64,000 bases of DNA from assembly GCA_026129545.1 (NCBI GenBank), contig JAHCHX010000001.1, forward strand, positions 2,789,501 through 2,853,500, read 5' to 3'. Each line of letters starts with the position of its first letter. The stretch's first letter is position 1. The notes beneath the pieces were generated by a model. It had not been told where the DNA came from. It saw nothing but the letters and a program-made list of their open reading frames with translations, and made no database searches. Below, in pieces: positions 27,259 through 36,328 of this stretch. A program made the translations under genes and the position numbers. The stretch comes from Saprospiraceae bacterium (GTDB lineage: Bacteria > Bacteroidota > Bacteroidia > Chitinophagales > Saprospiraceae).

Positions 27259-27645
27259 TCAGCGTTTGGAGAACTGGAAGCGTTTGCGCGCTTTTGGCTT
27301 GCCGTACTTCTTGCGTTCGACGGCGCGGCTGTCGCGGGTAAGGAACTTCTTGGCTTTGAGTGGCTTGCGGAACTCTTCGTTGAGCTTCACCAAAGCGCGG
27401 CTCACACCCATCCGGACGGCCTCGGCTTGACCCTTGTAGCCACCGCCGCGCACGTTCACTTTGAGGTCGTAGATGTTTTCGGCTCCCACCACCACGAAGG
27501 GGTCTTTCACGTTGTGCTGGACGTGGATTTGGGGAAAGTACTCGCGGTAATCTTTGCCGTTCACCGTGATGTTGCCCTCCCCTTTCATTAGATAGACGCG
27601 AGCGACAGCTGTTTTACGACGCCCGACAGCATTTATCATTTCCAT
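27259..27645 (-). CDS. rpsI: 30S ribosomal protein S9
   Basis: MEMINAVGRRKTAVARVYL at the N-terminus; the body has GGGYKGQAEAVRMGVSRAL, and the C-terminus ends in the S9 tail KARKRFQFSKR, which reaches the ribosomal P site. ATG 27645 or 27639 is the start. It follows rplM, the conserved L13-S9 pair. Confidence 0.97.
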   Translation of the reverse strand: MEMINAVGRRKTAVARVYLMKGEGNITVNGKDYREYFPQIHVQHNVKDPFVVVGAENIYDLKVNVRGGGYKGQAEAVRMGVSRALVKLNEEFRKPLKAKKFLTRDSRAVERKKYGKPKARKRFQFSKR

Positions 27646-27765
27646 AATTCTGAATGTGACAATGTTGATAATGAGATAATTTGACGATGAAATGAATTTG
27701 GCAACTGGCGCGAAGACAACCTCGTTTGTCAGTCTTCATGTTGCCGGGTTCATCTCATGCTCAAA

Positions 27766-28209
27766 TCAAAATTGGATTGCCTCTGGTTTTTGGGCAGCGT
27801 GCGGATGCTCGTTGCCAGTGTACACAAAGAGTTTCTTTATCATCGCGTTGCCCAGTTTGGTTTTGGGCAGCATGCCCTTCACGGCGCGTTCGATGATGCG
27901 CTCGGGGTGTTTTTGCAGCATTTCCTCGGCGAGGGTGATTTTCAAGCCGCCGGGGTGATGGGAGTAGTTTTTGTACTCTTTTTGTGCCCATTTTTGACCC
28001 GTGAAACGCACTTTGTCGGCGTTAATCACGATGACGTAGTCGCCCGTGTCGGCGTGTGGCGTGAAAGTCGGCTTGTTTTTGCCGCGCAGGATGGAGGCAA
28101 TGTGGGCGCACAAGCGGCCTGTTGCTTGATTGGTGGCATCCACGACGTACCACTTGCGCTCTGCTTGTTCCGCACTGACGGATTTGGTCCGATAGCTCAG
28201 CGTATCCAT
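27766..28209 (-). CDS. rplM: 50S ribosomal protein L13
   Basis: L13 features: [49 protein letters not shown] and [13 protein letters not shown]. Length 147. It is the first gene of the group rplM-rpsI-rpsB-tsf, with a good promoter-like pair at 28338-28368 giving a leader of about 120 bases. Confidence 0.97.
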   Translation of the reverse strand: MDTLSYRTKSVSAEQAERKWYVVDATNQATGRLCAHIASILRGKNKPTFTPHADTGDYVIVINADKVRFTGQKWAQKEYKNYSHHPGGLKITLAEEMLQKHPERIIERAVKGMLPKTKLGNAMIKKLFVYTGNEHPHAAQKPEAIQF

Positions 28210-28220
28210 TTATGAGAAAT

Positions 28221-28243
28221 TGTTGATGTGTTGAACGGTTGAT
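28221..28243. repeat. TTGTTGA-type repeat in the rplM leader
   Basis: TGTTGATGTGTTGAA followed by CGGTTGAT, 12 bases upstream of the rplM start. It shares 15 identical bases with 27167-27181. Confidence 0.6.
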
Positions 28244-28337
28244 TCATTGGCGGGACTATTCTTTCGGATGCTGGAAAATAAACGGAAAAACAGCACCCAA
28301 ACAAACTCCCTTCCACCCCCTTTTTTCAAAGAGGCCG

Positions 28338-28368
28338 CAAATGTAGAGCTCCCTTGTGGGCTGTGCAA
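28338..28368 (-). promoter_or_regulatory. Promoter of the rplM-rpsI-rpsB-tsf group
   Basis: On the minus strand TTG (28368-28366), a 20-bp spacer and TACATTTG (28345-28338) followed by CGGCC. This is the best match to the Bacteroidota TTG/TAnnTTTG pattern in the window. Confidence 0.55.
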
Positions 28369-28526
28369 GGGATTGTCAAACTTTTTCCACTTGATTTTTC
28401 ATAACAAGTTGAAAATTAGGGAAATTTTTGACCGAATAAAATTTCACAACGACGACAAAACGGGTGGCGGTGAAATTCAAAAGGGTGGGACGATGTGTTG
28501 GCGGTCTGGCGGGGGGATGGTTTTGT

Positions 28527-29906
28527 TCAAAACTCCAAAACAAACCGCGCACCGCCACCTGATGAGGAGCTGGCCCGAATGTCGCCCCCGTGCAGCTGCA
28601 TGATTTGACGCGAAATGCTGAGGCCGACACCTGTGCCGGTAGGCTTGGTGGTGAAGAACGGGATGAAAATTTCTTCCAGCAGTTCGGGTGGTATGCCGGG
28701 GCCTGTGTCCTCTACTTCGATGAAGGGGCGGCCTTTGGTATCGGCGCTGGCGCGGAGCACGATACGCTGCTCGCCTTCTGACTGGCTGTGATTGGCCTCT
28801 TGTTCGGATAGAGGTGGGTTGGCTCGTTGTTGGGTAATCGCCTCGCAGGCGTTTTTGACTAAATTGAGCAACACCATTTCCAATTGACCGGCATCGGCTC
28901 GCAATTGAAGGTTTTCGGGGTGGGTTGAGGTTTCGATGTGGATGCTTGTGTTTTTGTCGTCGGCCACCATCATGGCGACCACGCGGTCGAGCAGGCTTTT
29001 TGCCGAGATATCGGCCAGTCGTGGTTGAGGGATGGATGTGTAACTTCGGTAGGCTTCCACAAATTGGACCAAGCCCCGGCTTCGGGCGGCCACTACCTCG
29101 AGGGCTTCGGCGAGGTCGCCGGCGGCGGGGTGGTTGGGCATATCGTGCTCGACGATGTCTTGCGCCGTTTCCACCAATGAGACAATGGGCGTGACGGAAT
29201 TCATGATTTCGTGGCGAAGCACGCGGGTTAGGTTGCGCCAAGCGTCCACTTCCTTCCGTTGGAGCTCAGGGTGTATGTTTTGGAGTGTGAGCAGGCGGAC
29301 CGCGCGGCCTTGCAGGTTGACGCTCACGCCTTGCACCGAGAGCTGTTGGCCTGTTTCGGGCTGATATAGTATTTTCCCTTTGGTGTTGAGTTTTTGGACA
29401 AATTGCGCCAGCGATTTGTGTCGCTCTGGCAGGTCGTTGAGGTGGTGCAAGCGATACACGCCGAGTAGCTGCAACGCGGCGTTGTTGCTGATAAGCACAT
29501 TCATGTGCGTATCGAAAGCAAGCAGCCCTGTGCTGAGGTGTTGGACTATGGTGTTCAAAAACAGCAGGTTGGCCTCTTTTTCAGCCCTCGTCTGGCGGAA
29601 GGCTTCGAGTACTTCGTTGAATTGCCTGTTGACTTCCGCAAACGAATCACCCTTTTCTTTTCCCGAGGAAAAGCGAATGGCAAAGTCGGAATATCGCACA
29701 CTTTCGAAGAAACGAGCGAGGCGGCGGTTGGTGTCGTTGACATATCGAAAGAGGCTGAAGGCCGCTACTAAGGCTGCAAGTGCCGATAGGGCGAAGGGCA
29801 AAAACCAGCCTTTCTCTTGCTGCGCGATGAAGAAGGCCGCCCCTGCGATAAGCAGCGTCAGGAGGGCAACGCGCCAAGCCAAAACGACGGGATACGAGCG
29901 GAACAT
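28527..29906 (-). CDS. Orphan membrane histidine kinase with PAS domain
   Basis: Start at 29906 (MFRSYPVVLAWRVALLTLL). Two TM helices (about residues 7-50) without a large periplasmic loop are followed by a HAMP-like helix, a PAS domain (about 105-190) and the dimerisation/phosphorylation helix with VLRHEIMNSVTPIVSLVET (His at about residue 228). The HATPase domain has LVKNACEAI (N box), VEDTGPGIP (G1) and TGVGLSISRQI (G2). The 'RHEIMNS' H-box is that of NtrY-like kinases. No response regulator is adjacent, so partner and signal are unknown. It lies downstream of the secA terminator. Confidence 0.88.
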   Translation of the reverse strand: MFRSYPVVLAWRVALLTLLIAGAAFFIAQQEKGWFLPFALSALAALVAAFSLFRYVNDTNRRLARFFESVRYSDFAIRFSSGKEKGDSFAEVNRQFNEVLEAFRQTRAEKEANLLFLNTIVQHLSTGLLAFDTHMNVLISNNAALQLLGVYRLHHLNDLPERHKSLAQFVQKLNTKGKILYQPETGQQLSVQGVSVNLQGRAVRLLTLQNIHPELQRKEVDAWRNLTRVLRHEIMNSVTPIVSLVETAQDIVEHDMPNHPAAGDLAEALEVVAARSRGLVQFVEAYRSYTSIPQPRLADISAKSLLDRVVAMMVADDKNTSIHIETSTHPENLQLRADAGQLEMVLLNLVKNACEAITQQRANPPLSEQEANHSQSEGEQRIVLRASADTKGRPFIEVEDTGPGIPPELLEEIFIPFFTTKPTGTGVGLSISRQIMQLHGGDIRASSSSGGGARFVLEF

Positions 29907-29920
29907 TGGTATATGTGACG

Positions 29921-29956
29921 AAAACAAAAAAGCCTGCAAATCGAAATTCGCAGGCT
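29921..29956 (-). terminator. Intrinsic terminator after secA
   Basis: An 11-bp stem (29931-29941 with 29946-29956, one wobble pair) is capped by a TTCG tetraloop on the minus strand and followed by TTTTTTGTTTT. A textbook intrinsic terminator. Confidence 0.85.
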
Positions 29957-29979
29957 GAAAATAATATCTTCTCAGGAAA

Positions 29980-32900
29980 TCATTTCCCGTGACAATGTTT
30001 GTACTTCTTGCCGCTGCCGCAAGGGCAGGGGTCGTTGCGGCCCACCACTTTTTCTCGCACGATGGGTTGCACGCGCTGCACGGGGCCGTTGTGCCCGGCT
30101 GATATGGCCGCTCGCTGGGCAGCCTGCTGCGTTTCTGTCATTTGTTGGCCAGCGTTCACGCGGAGGCGGCTTGACTGGGCGCGGCGTTGGGCTTCGGCGC
30201 GTTCTTGGGCAGCCTGTTGTTGGCGCATTTGCTGCTCGTCGGGCAGGGCGAGCGAGCCTTTTAGGAGGAAAGAGGTCACGTTGGCGTTGATGTGACCTAT
30301 CAAGCCTTCAAACAGGTTGTAGGCTTCCATTTTGTAAATGACGAGTGGGTCTTTTTGCTCGAAAGATGCGCCTTGCACGGATTCTTTTAGGTCGTCAATG
30401 TTGCGCAGATGTTCCTTCCAAGCGTCGTCAATGAGGGCAAGGGTGGCCACTTTTTCCACGTCGTGCATGATAGTTTTGCCTTCCGACTTGATGGCTTGCT
30501 CCATGTCGGCACTGATGTTCAACCCCATGCTGCCATCGGTGAAGGGAACGACGATGCGTTTGTAGCGGTGTCCTTCGCGGGCATACACATCTTGTATGAT
30601 GGGTAAAAGACGTTCGCCGACTTGTTTGGATTTGTGTTCGTACAAGTCGAACACTTGTTGCTGGAAAGTGGCTGTCACGGTGCCAACTGGTGCCGATTTG
30701 AACCAAGTGGGGTCCATCTCCGGGTCAACCCCGATGAGGCGGATGCTATCCAGTCGGAAGGTTTCAAAGTCGCCGCTTTCCCGATGCACCTGCACCAGTT
30801 CGGAGGTGATGGCCACAAAAGCATTGTTGATGTCCACTGCCAAGCGGTCGCCAAAGAGGGCATTGCGCCGCTTTTTGTAAATCGCTTCGCGCTGGATGTT
30901 CATCACGTCATCGTATTCGAGTAGGCGCTTGCGAATGCCGAAGTTGTTTTCCTCCACTTTTTTCTGCGCGCGCTCGATGCTATTCGTGACCATCGAGTGC
31001 TGAATCACATCGCCTTCCTTGTGCCCCATTTTGTCCATCAGCCCGGCGATGCGGTCGCTTTGAAAGAGGCGCATCAGCTGGTCTTCGAGCGAGACGTAGA
31101 ACTGGGAGGAGCCGGGGTCGCCTTGACGACCGGCTCGACCGCGCAACTGACGGTCCACCCGGCGGCTTTCGTGGCGCTCGGTGCCGACAATGGCGAGGCC
31201 GCCCGCTTCTTTCACGCCGGGGCCGAGTTTGATGTCTGTGCCGCGACCTGCCATGTTGGTGGCAATCGTCACTTTTCCGGCCAAACCCGCTTCTGCCACG
31301 ATTTCTGCTTCGCGTTGGTGTTGCTTGGCATTCAGCACATTGTGGTCAATGCCGCGCATTTTCAACATTCTGGACAACAGCTCAGAAATCTCGACTGAGG
31401 TGGTGCCGACCAAGATGGGGCGGCCAGCGTCGCGCAGTTTCACAATATCGTCAATGACGGCATTGTACTTTTCACGAGCCGTTTTATAGACCAAATCTTC
31501 CTCGTCTTTTCGGGTAATGGGGCGGTTGGTCGGGATGACCACCACGTCAAGTTTGTAAATATCCCACAGCTCTTTGGCTTCTGTTTCGGCGGTGCCGGTC
31601 ATGCCCGCGAGCTTGTGGTACATACGAAAGTAATTCTGGAGCGTGACGGTAGCATAAGTTTGCGTGATTTCACCCACTTTCACATTTTCCTTCGCCTCGA
31701 TGGCTTGGTGCAATCCGTCAGAATAACGGCGCCCTTCCATGACGCGCCCCGTTTGCTCGTCCACTATTTTCACCTCGCCTTCCAACACGATGTACTCATT
31801 GTCTTTTTCAAAAAGGGCATACGCCTTGAGCAATTGGTGAATGGCGTGGATGCGGCGGCTTTTTATGCCGTAGTCCTGCGACAACCGCTCCTTGGCTTCC
31901 ACTTTTTCATCGTGGCCCAAAAAGGGGTCGCGGTCAATTTTCACCAGTTCCTCGCCGATGTCTGGCATCACGAAAAAGTTGGGGTCGTTGTTGAAGCGTG
32001 AGAGGAATTCGACTCCTCTATCGGTGAGCTCGACGTTGCGGTTTTTTTCGTCTATGTGAAACAACAACTCGGCATCCACCTCTGGCATTCGCTTGCTATT
32101 CTCTTGCAAATAGACGTTTTCAGTTTTTTGCAAGAGTACTTTTATGCCTTCCTCGCTGAGGAATTTTACCAAAGCGCGGCTTTTAGGCAGTGCGCGGTGC
32201 GCTCGCAGCAGGGCTAAGCCGCCGCCGCCTGCCTCTGCGCTTAGGTTGCCTGCCGAAATGGACTTGCGTGCCTCATTCAAAAACTGCGAGGCCAATTTTG
32301 TCTGTTCCTCCACGAGCCTTTTCACGGCGGGATTGAGCTCGACGTACTCTTGGTCTTCAGCGCCGCGAGTGACTGGCCCCGATATGATAAGGGGAGTACG
32401 CGCATCGTCAATCAGCACCGAGTCAACCTCGTCCACGATGGCGTAGTGGTGCTTGCGCTGCACCAACTCTTCCGGTGAAATCACCATGTTGTCGCGCAAA
32501 TAATCGAAGCCAAATTCGGAGTTGGTGCCAAAGGTGATGTCGCAGCGGTAAGCCTCGATGCGTTCGCGGCTGTGCGGGCGATACTTGTCAATGCAATCTA
32601 CCGTGAGGAGCAGGAATTCGTAAATAGGCCCTACCCATTCTGAGTCGCGCCGGGCGAGGTAGTCGTTCACCGTGACGACGTGCACGCCTTCTCCTCCCAC
32701 GCCATTGAGGTAGGCGGGCAGCGTGCCGACGAGGGTCTTGCCTTCACCGGTCGCCATCTCGGCGATTTTGCCATCGTGGAGCACCATGCCACCGATGAGC
32801 TGCACGTCGTAGTGAACCATGTTCCACACGATGTCGCCACCCGCAGCGGTCCATTTGTTTTTCCAGATGGCTTTGTCACCTTCTATGGCGATGTAGCTTT

Positions 32901-33327
32901 TGCCAGGTTTGGCAGCCAGATTGCGGTCGTGGTCGGTGGCCGTGACCGTCAAGGTTTCGTTTTGGGTAAAGCGCCGGCTGGTTTCTTTCACCACCGCAAA
33001 CGCCTCTGGCAAAATGTCGAGCAAGATATCTTCAAGGGCCTTGTCGCGGTCTTTGCGCAGTTCATCCACCTCTTTGAAGAGGCGCTCTTTCTCGTTGAAA
33101 TCTTCGACATCGAGGGCTTGCTGGTTGACCGAGACAATTTCGGCATCAATGTCTTTGAGATGTTCGCGGATGCGCTCACGAAATTCGAGGGTTTTCGAGC
33201 GAAGTTCGTCGTTGGAGAGATGCTGATATTGCTCGAAGTAATTATTGATTTCGGCGACGGCGGCCAAATATTGCTTGAGGTCGCGGTCTTGTTTACTGCC
33301 GATTATTTTTTTTAAAAAGCCAAACAT
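29980..33327 (-). CDS. secA: Preprotein translocase ATPase SecA
   Basis: Motor of the Sec pathway. MFGFLKKIIGSKQDRDLKQY begins the N-terminal helix. GKIAEMATGEGKTLVGTLPAYLNG contains Walker A and IVDEVDSVLIDDARTPLIISG contains Walker B. TNMAGRGTDIKLGPGV is in NBD2, and the zinc-binding SecB/membrane tail CPCGSGKKYKHCHGK closes the protein. At 1115 residues it is longer than the E. coli protein (901), mostly through insertions between about residues 330-440 and near the C-terminus, as is usual in this phylum. It has a clear -7 element upstream and terminator downstream. Confidence 0.97.
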   Translation of the reverse strand: MFGFLKKIIGSKQDRDLKQYLAAVAEINNYFEQYQHLSNDELRSKTLEFRERIREHLKDIDAEIVSVNQQALDVEDFNEKERLFKEVDELRKDRDKALEDILLDILPEAFAVVKETSRRFTQNETLTVTATDHDRNLAAKPGKSYIAIEGDKAIWKNKWTAAGGDIVWNMVHYDVQLIGGMVLHDGKIAEMATGEGKTLVGTLPAYLNGVGGEGVHVVTVNDYLARRDSEWVGPIYEFLLLTVDCIDKYRPHSRERIEAYRCDITFGTNSEFGFDYLRDNMVISPEELVQRKHHYAIVDEVDSVLIDDARTPLIISGPVTRGAEDQEYVELNPAVKRLVEEQTKLASQFLNEARKSISAGNLSAEAGGGGLALLRAHRALPKSRALVKFLSEEGIKVLLQKTENVYLQENSKRMPEVDAELLFHIDEKNRNVELTDRGVEFLSRFNNDPNFFVMPDIGEELVKIDRDPFLGHDEKVEAKERLSQDYGIKSRRIHAIHQLLKAYALFEKDNEYIVLEGEVKIVDEQTGRVMEGRRYSDGLHQAIEAKENVKVGEITQTYATVTLQNYFRMYHKLAGMTGTAETEAKELWDIYKLDVVVIPTNRPITRKDEEDLVYKTAREKYNAVIDDIVKLRDAGRPILVGTTSVEISELLSRMLKMRGIDHNVLNAKQHQREAEIVAEAGLAGKVTIATNMAGRGTDIKLGPGVKEAGGLAIVGTERHESRRVDRQLRGRAGRQGDPGSSQFYVSLEDQLMRLFQSDRIAGLMDKMGHKEGDVIQHSMVTNSIERAQKKVEENNFGIRKRLLEYDDVMNIQREAIYKKRRNALFGDRLAVDINNAFVAITSELVQVHRESGDFETFRLDSIRLIGVDPEMDPTWFKSAPVGTVTATFQQQVFDLYEHKSKQVGERLLPIIQDVYAREGHRYKRIVVPFTDGSMGLNISADMEQAIKSEGKTIMHDVEKVATLALIDDAWKEHLRNIDDLKESVQGASFEQKDPLVIYKMEAYNLFEGLIGHINANVTSFLLKGSLALPDEQQMRQQQAAQERAEAQRRAQSSRLRVNAGQQMTETQQAAQRAAISAGHNGPVQRVQPIVREKVVGRNDPCPCGSGKKYKHCHGK

Positions 33328-33381
33328 TTTTTGTCGTGGTTAGTCCCTGTGTTGGGGGGATGGGTTGTGCCAAAAACGGCG

Positions 33382-33389
33382 CAAAGATA
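33382..33389 (-). promoter_or_regulatory. -7 element for secA
   Basis: TATCTTTGCGCCG on the minus strand, an exact TAnnTTTG with the usual downstream context. The leader would be about 50 bases. Confidence 0.5.
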
Positions 33390-33742
33390 CGCTTTCAGCT
33401 TACGCGGAAAGGCGAAGCTCATCACATTTCATTCCATCTGTTGGGAAAACGTTTTTTTTGACAAAATGGCAGGAGTATGTTCTGAAAATGGCAGCGTGAC
33501 GACGCAACCAATCCAATTCGATTGCTCAAACATCTTTGCTTGGCAAAAACCGGGCTTGCGAAAAAATGCCCATTTAAAATGCTTGAAAATCAGAGATTTA
33601 TACCTTTATTCGCTGGGATTTGTCAGATTATCATGATTGATGCCTTTGATTCTGCGCAGATTGCGCTTTCGACTATGTTGAAAATTGGCGGCACGCGGTA
33701 TGCCAATTCAATTTGTCAATCAAGGCAATCTCGCAAATCATA

Positions 33743-33780
33743 TTCATCCGGGCATATCTTTTTCATCCGGGCATATCTTT
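33743..33780. repeat. Perfect 19-bp tandem duplication
   Basis: TTCATCCGGGCATATCTTT occurs twice without a gap (33743-33761, 33762-33780), ending 22 bases before the NRDE start codon. Confidence 0.9.
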
Positions 33781-33802
33781 GTCTCAAAATTATTCGTGCC
33801 CA

Positions 33803-34516
33803 ATGTGCACTGTCACTTTTTTCCCCAATACTTCGGGGTATATCCTCACCCACAATCGAGACGAAGCGCCCAGCCGCTCTCCACAGCATATCTCTGTGGA
33901 AAAAACGGGGGGGCGAACGCTCATTTACCCGCGTGACACAAAGGCAGGTGGGGCTTGGGTGGCTGCCTCGAACAGCGGCCTGACGGCTTGCCTGCTCAAT
34001 GGCGCTTTTTTGAGGCACCACCACAACCCACCCTACCGCCGCAGCCGGGGACTGCTCTTGCTCGATTTCTTTGAATGGGAGCGCCCCGACGATTTTTTTC
34101 AACACTACGACCTCGACGGCATCGAGCCTTTTACCTTTCTGTTTTTTCAAAAAAACATAATCACGGAATTGCGCTGGGATGGCTCGCAGCGTCATCTGAA
34201 AAATCTACCGCCCGACTGGGCGCATTTTTGGTGCTCGGCCACGCTCTACCCGCCTGAGATGCAAGCAAGAAGAGAACAAGTGTTCCGCGAATGGCTCGCA
34301 AAAAACCCCAACCCTATGCCCTCCGCCCTCTACCGCCTCCACCTGACTGGCAGCGTCGGCGACCCCGAAAACGATTATGTGATGAATCGGGGCGGGCGGG
34401 TACGCACGGTCAGCCTCACGCAGGTCGTCGCAAGGCAAAATTTTTCGGAAATGCGATATTTCGATTTATTGGACGGTTTGAAGGATAAGCGGCGGTTGAT
34501 GACGAACAAACGGTAG
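33803..34516 (+). CDS. NRDE (TANGO2-like) family protein
   Basis: Start chosen at 33803 because the family begins with Met-Cys: MCTVTFFPNTSGYILTHNRDE. The NRDE motif is in place, followed by GGRTLIYPRDTKAGGAWVAASNSG, another hallmark. Removal of Met would leave an N-terminal Cys as in Ntn hydrolases, to which the fold is related. The biochemical role in bacteria is not settled; haem trafficking and lipid metabolism have been proposed for eukaryotic TANGO2. Length 237 is normal. Confidence 0.85.
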   Translation: MCTVTFFPNTSGYILTHNRDEAPSRSPQHISVEKTGGRTLIYPRDTKAGGAWVAASNSGLTACLLNGAFLRHHHNPPYRRSRGLLLLDFFEWERPDDFFQHYDLDGIEPFTFLFFQKNIITELRWDGSQRHLKNLPPDWAHFWCSATLYPPEMQARREQVFREWLAKNPNPMPSALYRLHLTGSVGDPENDYVMNRGGRVRTVSLTQVVARQNFSEMRYFDLLDGLKDKRRLMTNKR

Positions 34517-34697
34517 GAAAACCCGATTTAACGCCTGTATCTATTGTGCCTGTGGGGTTAATTTTTTGTCAATGTGCCGAACTTTGTTTTGGCGGCTTGG
34601 TTTTTTCACCATAATTTGCGCCAACTTAATCAGTCTCACACCAATTGTTCATTTTTAAGCTTCCCAGTGAAGTCTCCTTAATCTTCATAATCTGCTT

Positions 34698-35003
34698 ATG
34701 AAAAAAATCCTACTCTTATTCGCCTTCGTGTTGGTAGGTGTGGCGCTTCGCGCTCAAAGCAACTCGAGACCCGATCTTTCCATCTATCCCAATCCCGTTA
34801 CCGAGTTCATTTCTGTTCAAGACAAAAACGATGTCGTTGGCTTCCTTGTCGTCTATAATTTGGTGGGCAAAAAAGTCAAGGAATTTGAGTTTGCCAAAGG
34901 CGAACAGTATTCGGTGGCCGAATTGCCCAAAGGAATGTATCTGGTGCAAATCCTCGACCGTAACCGACGCAATCTCACCACGCAAAAAATAGAAAAACGT
35001 TGA
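34698..35003 (+). CDS. Tiny secreted protein made of a signal peptide and a T9SS type A sorting domain
   Basis: MKKILLLFAFVLVGVALRAQ is a signal peptide. The remaining about 80 residues are almost wholly a Por-type sorting domain: LSIYPNPVTEFISVQ, VYNLVGKKVKEFEF, VAELPKGMYLVQIL and a basic end. There is no cargo domain. It is either a minimal T9SS substrate, a decoy, or a remnant of a larger gene. It is followed by a strong bidirectional terminator. Confidence 0.85.
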   Translation: MKKILLLFAFVLVGVALRAQSNSRPDLSIYPNPVTEFISVQDKNDVVGFLVVYNLVGKKVKEFEFAKGEQYSVAELPKGMYLVQILDRNRRNLTTQKIEKR

Positions 35004-35097
35004 TGTATTTCAACTGACTTGATTCGGCCTGTTTGGCTAGCCGCTCTTCATTTGAAAGGTCTTGGCCTGCCTTGCTCGTTCATGGGAGTATTTAAGA

Positions 35098-35136
35098 GAA
35101 AATCTCCGCCACGCTTGTCGCGTGGCGGAGATTTTC
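35098..35136. terminator. 17-bp perfect bidirectional terminator
   Basis: Arms 35098-35114 (GAAAATCTCCGCCACGC) and 35120-35136 around a 5-base loop, with T-rich flanks on both strands, between convergent genes. Confidence 0.9.
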
Positions 35137-35157
35137 TTTTGCGAGACAATACATCCG

Positions 35158-36234
35158 TTACAAACCGTACACCAACACAGGCTTCCCGTCAGTGAGCAAC
35201 GTCAATTCCGTGTCTGTTAGCTTATGGTCCGTCACTCCAAACAGGGCTTTGACGTAGTCGGCTGCGCCATTGCCGGGGCAAGCCATCATGGTAGAGGGGC
35301 CGGGCGAGAAAGTGGTTTTGCCGCCGTCCATCGTAATTTTTCCGTTGATGGTGTTGCAGCCATCAGTGCCAGAGTAGCGCCCTTGGGTAGCATCAATCTG
35401 AAGCACGGGCCTCCCTCTCATGAACGCAGCCGAGTCGGGCGCGGCACCGTTGATGCTTTTCAACGTCCAGAGGCTCCCCAAAGACCCCGCGAGATAGACA
35501 CCGCAGCCTTTGTATTCCTTATTGCCTGACTTCACGGTGACAGAGTATTCGTACTGGTTGTCGCTCATGCCGTCGTTGCAAGCTTCCTTGCGGATGGCGA
35601 CGTTGAGCGTTCCTTTGTCGGTCTTGGCCTCATATACCAGATTGCCGCCCGACCAGTTTTTGGCATTCACGGCAGGGGCGTTGATGGTGTCGCCTCCTAA
35701 CACATTGAACTGCATTGACTTTTCAAAGTCAATATCGAGCGCCCAGAATGGCTCTGTCCCCATGCCAATGAAGTTGATGCCAGCCTCTTTTTTCTTGGCG
35801 TGGGGCGATGGGGGCGGAGCAAAGCCTTCTCGATATAGAATGTATCTGTCGGCCAAGGCTCCCGTGATTTTGTTGCCCTGCTGGTCGAGCATCGTGATTT
35901 GATTTTCACCCACTTCGAACTGGTTCATGCCCTCTGGCGGGGTCATGTCCAACTTTATTTTGTCGTCGGCGGAATAAGACCATTTCCCGGAAGAAGAAAA
36001 TGGGTCGGTGCTCTTCCCCTTGTAAATCATAGAGGCGGTGTAAGTGAAGTCGGGATTGAGAGTCACCGTGTACTCGATGCCCTCGCAATCGGCGCAGGGG
36101 GTGATGCCCATGTATTTCCCCGCAAGTTTTTGAGCTTTTGCGGCTTGTGCGGGGTCAACTTTTGAGGATTGGGAACACGCCGCCAAAAGGAGAGCAAATG
36201 CGGCAAAAGGCAAGATTCTTTTGAAAGTGGCCAT
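35158..36234 (-). CDS. Lipoprotein with NlpE-like, COG3650-like and META (HslJ-like) domains
   Basis: Start at 36234 (MATFKRILPFAAFALLLAAC); the lipobox LLAAC predicts acylation at Cys20. Domain 1 (about 30-130) resembles NlpE_N, with GKYMGITPCADCEGIEYTV including the CxxC pair. Domain 2 (about 150-255) has GMGTEPFWALDIDF and CNDGMSDNQYEYSV, the COG3650 pattern. Domain 3 (about 260-355) is a META/HslJ domain (LGSLWTLKSINGA, RYSGTDGCNTINGKI). NlpE and HslJ families are linked to envelope stress, metals and antibiotic tolerance, so an envelope-stress lipoprotein is likely. hemC ends 94 bp upstream. Confidence 0.85.
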   Translation of the reverse strand: MATFKRILPFAAFALLLAACSQSSKVDPAQAAKAQKLAGKYMGITPCADCEGIEYTVTLNPDFTYTASMIYKGKSTDPFSSSGKWSYSADDKIKLDMTPPEGMNQFEVGENQITMLDQQGNKITGALADRYILYREGFAPPPSPHAKKKEAGINFIGMGTEPFWALDIDFEKSMQFNVLGGDTINAPAVNAKNWSGGNLVYEAKTDKGTLNVAIRKEACNDGMSDNQYEYSVTVKSGNKEYKGCGVYLAGSLGSLWTLKSINGAAPDSAAFMRGRPVLQIDATQGRYSGTDGCNTINGKITMDGGKTTFSPGPSTMMACPGNGAADYVKALFGVTDHKLTDTELTLLTDGKPVLVYGL

Positions 36235-36328
36235 AAATTCGATTGTTCGTTTTGTGATAAAATATGGTTGCCAATTTCTTGGAAACAAGACAATCAAATT
36301 TGAGTTCGGACGGCACCTGAAAAAACAT

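Larger units (their letters stand above)
28210..28526. other. Leader and promoter region of the rplM group (317 bp)
   Basis: Holds the TTGTTGA-type repeat (28221-28243) and the promoter-like pair at 28338-28368. The part next to the histidine kinase end shows no clear terminator, and I see no gene here. Confidence 0.5.
33328..33802. other. 475-bp intergenic region between secA and the NRDE gene
   Basis: Holds the secA promoter element (33382-33389) and a perfect 19-bp tandem duplication (33743-33780). The open frames here do not resemble proteins. Confidence 0.5.

Noticed and set aside
29980..33327. Frameshift or fusion in the unusually long secA
   Set aside because: The frame is continuous with all motifs in order; the extra length agrees with the longer SecA proteins of the phylum.
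33331..33636. 101-codon plus-strand frame upstream of the NRDE gene
   Set aside because: It runs through the secA promoter element, starts with no clear signal and looks like translated non-coding DNA.
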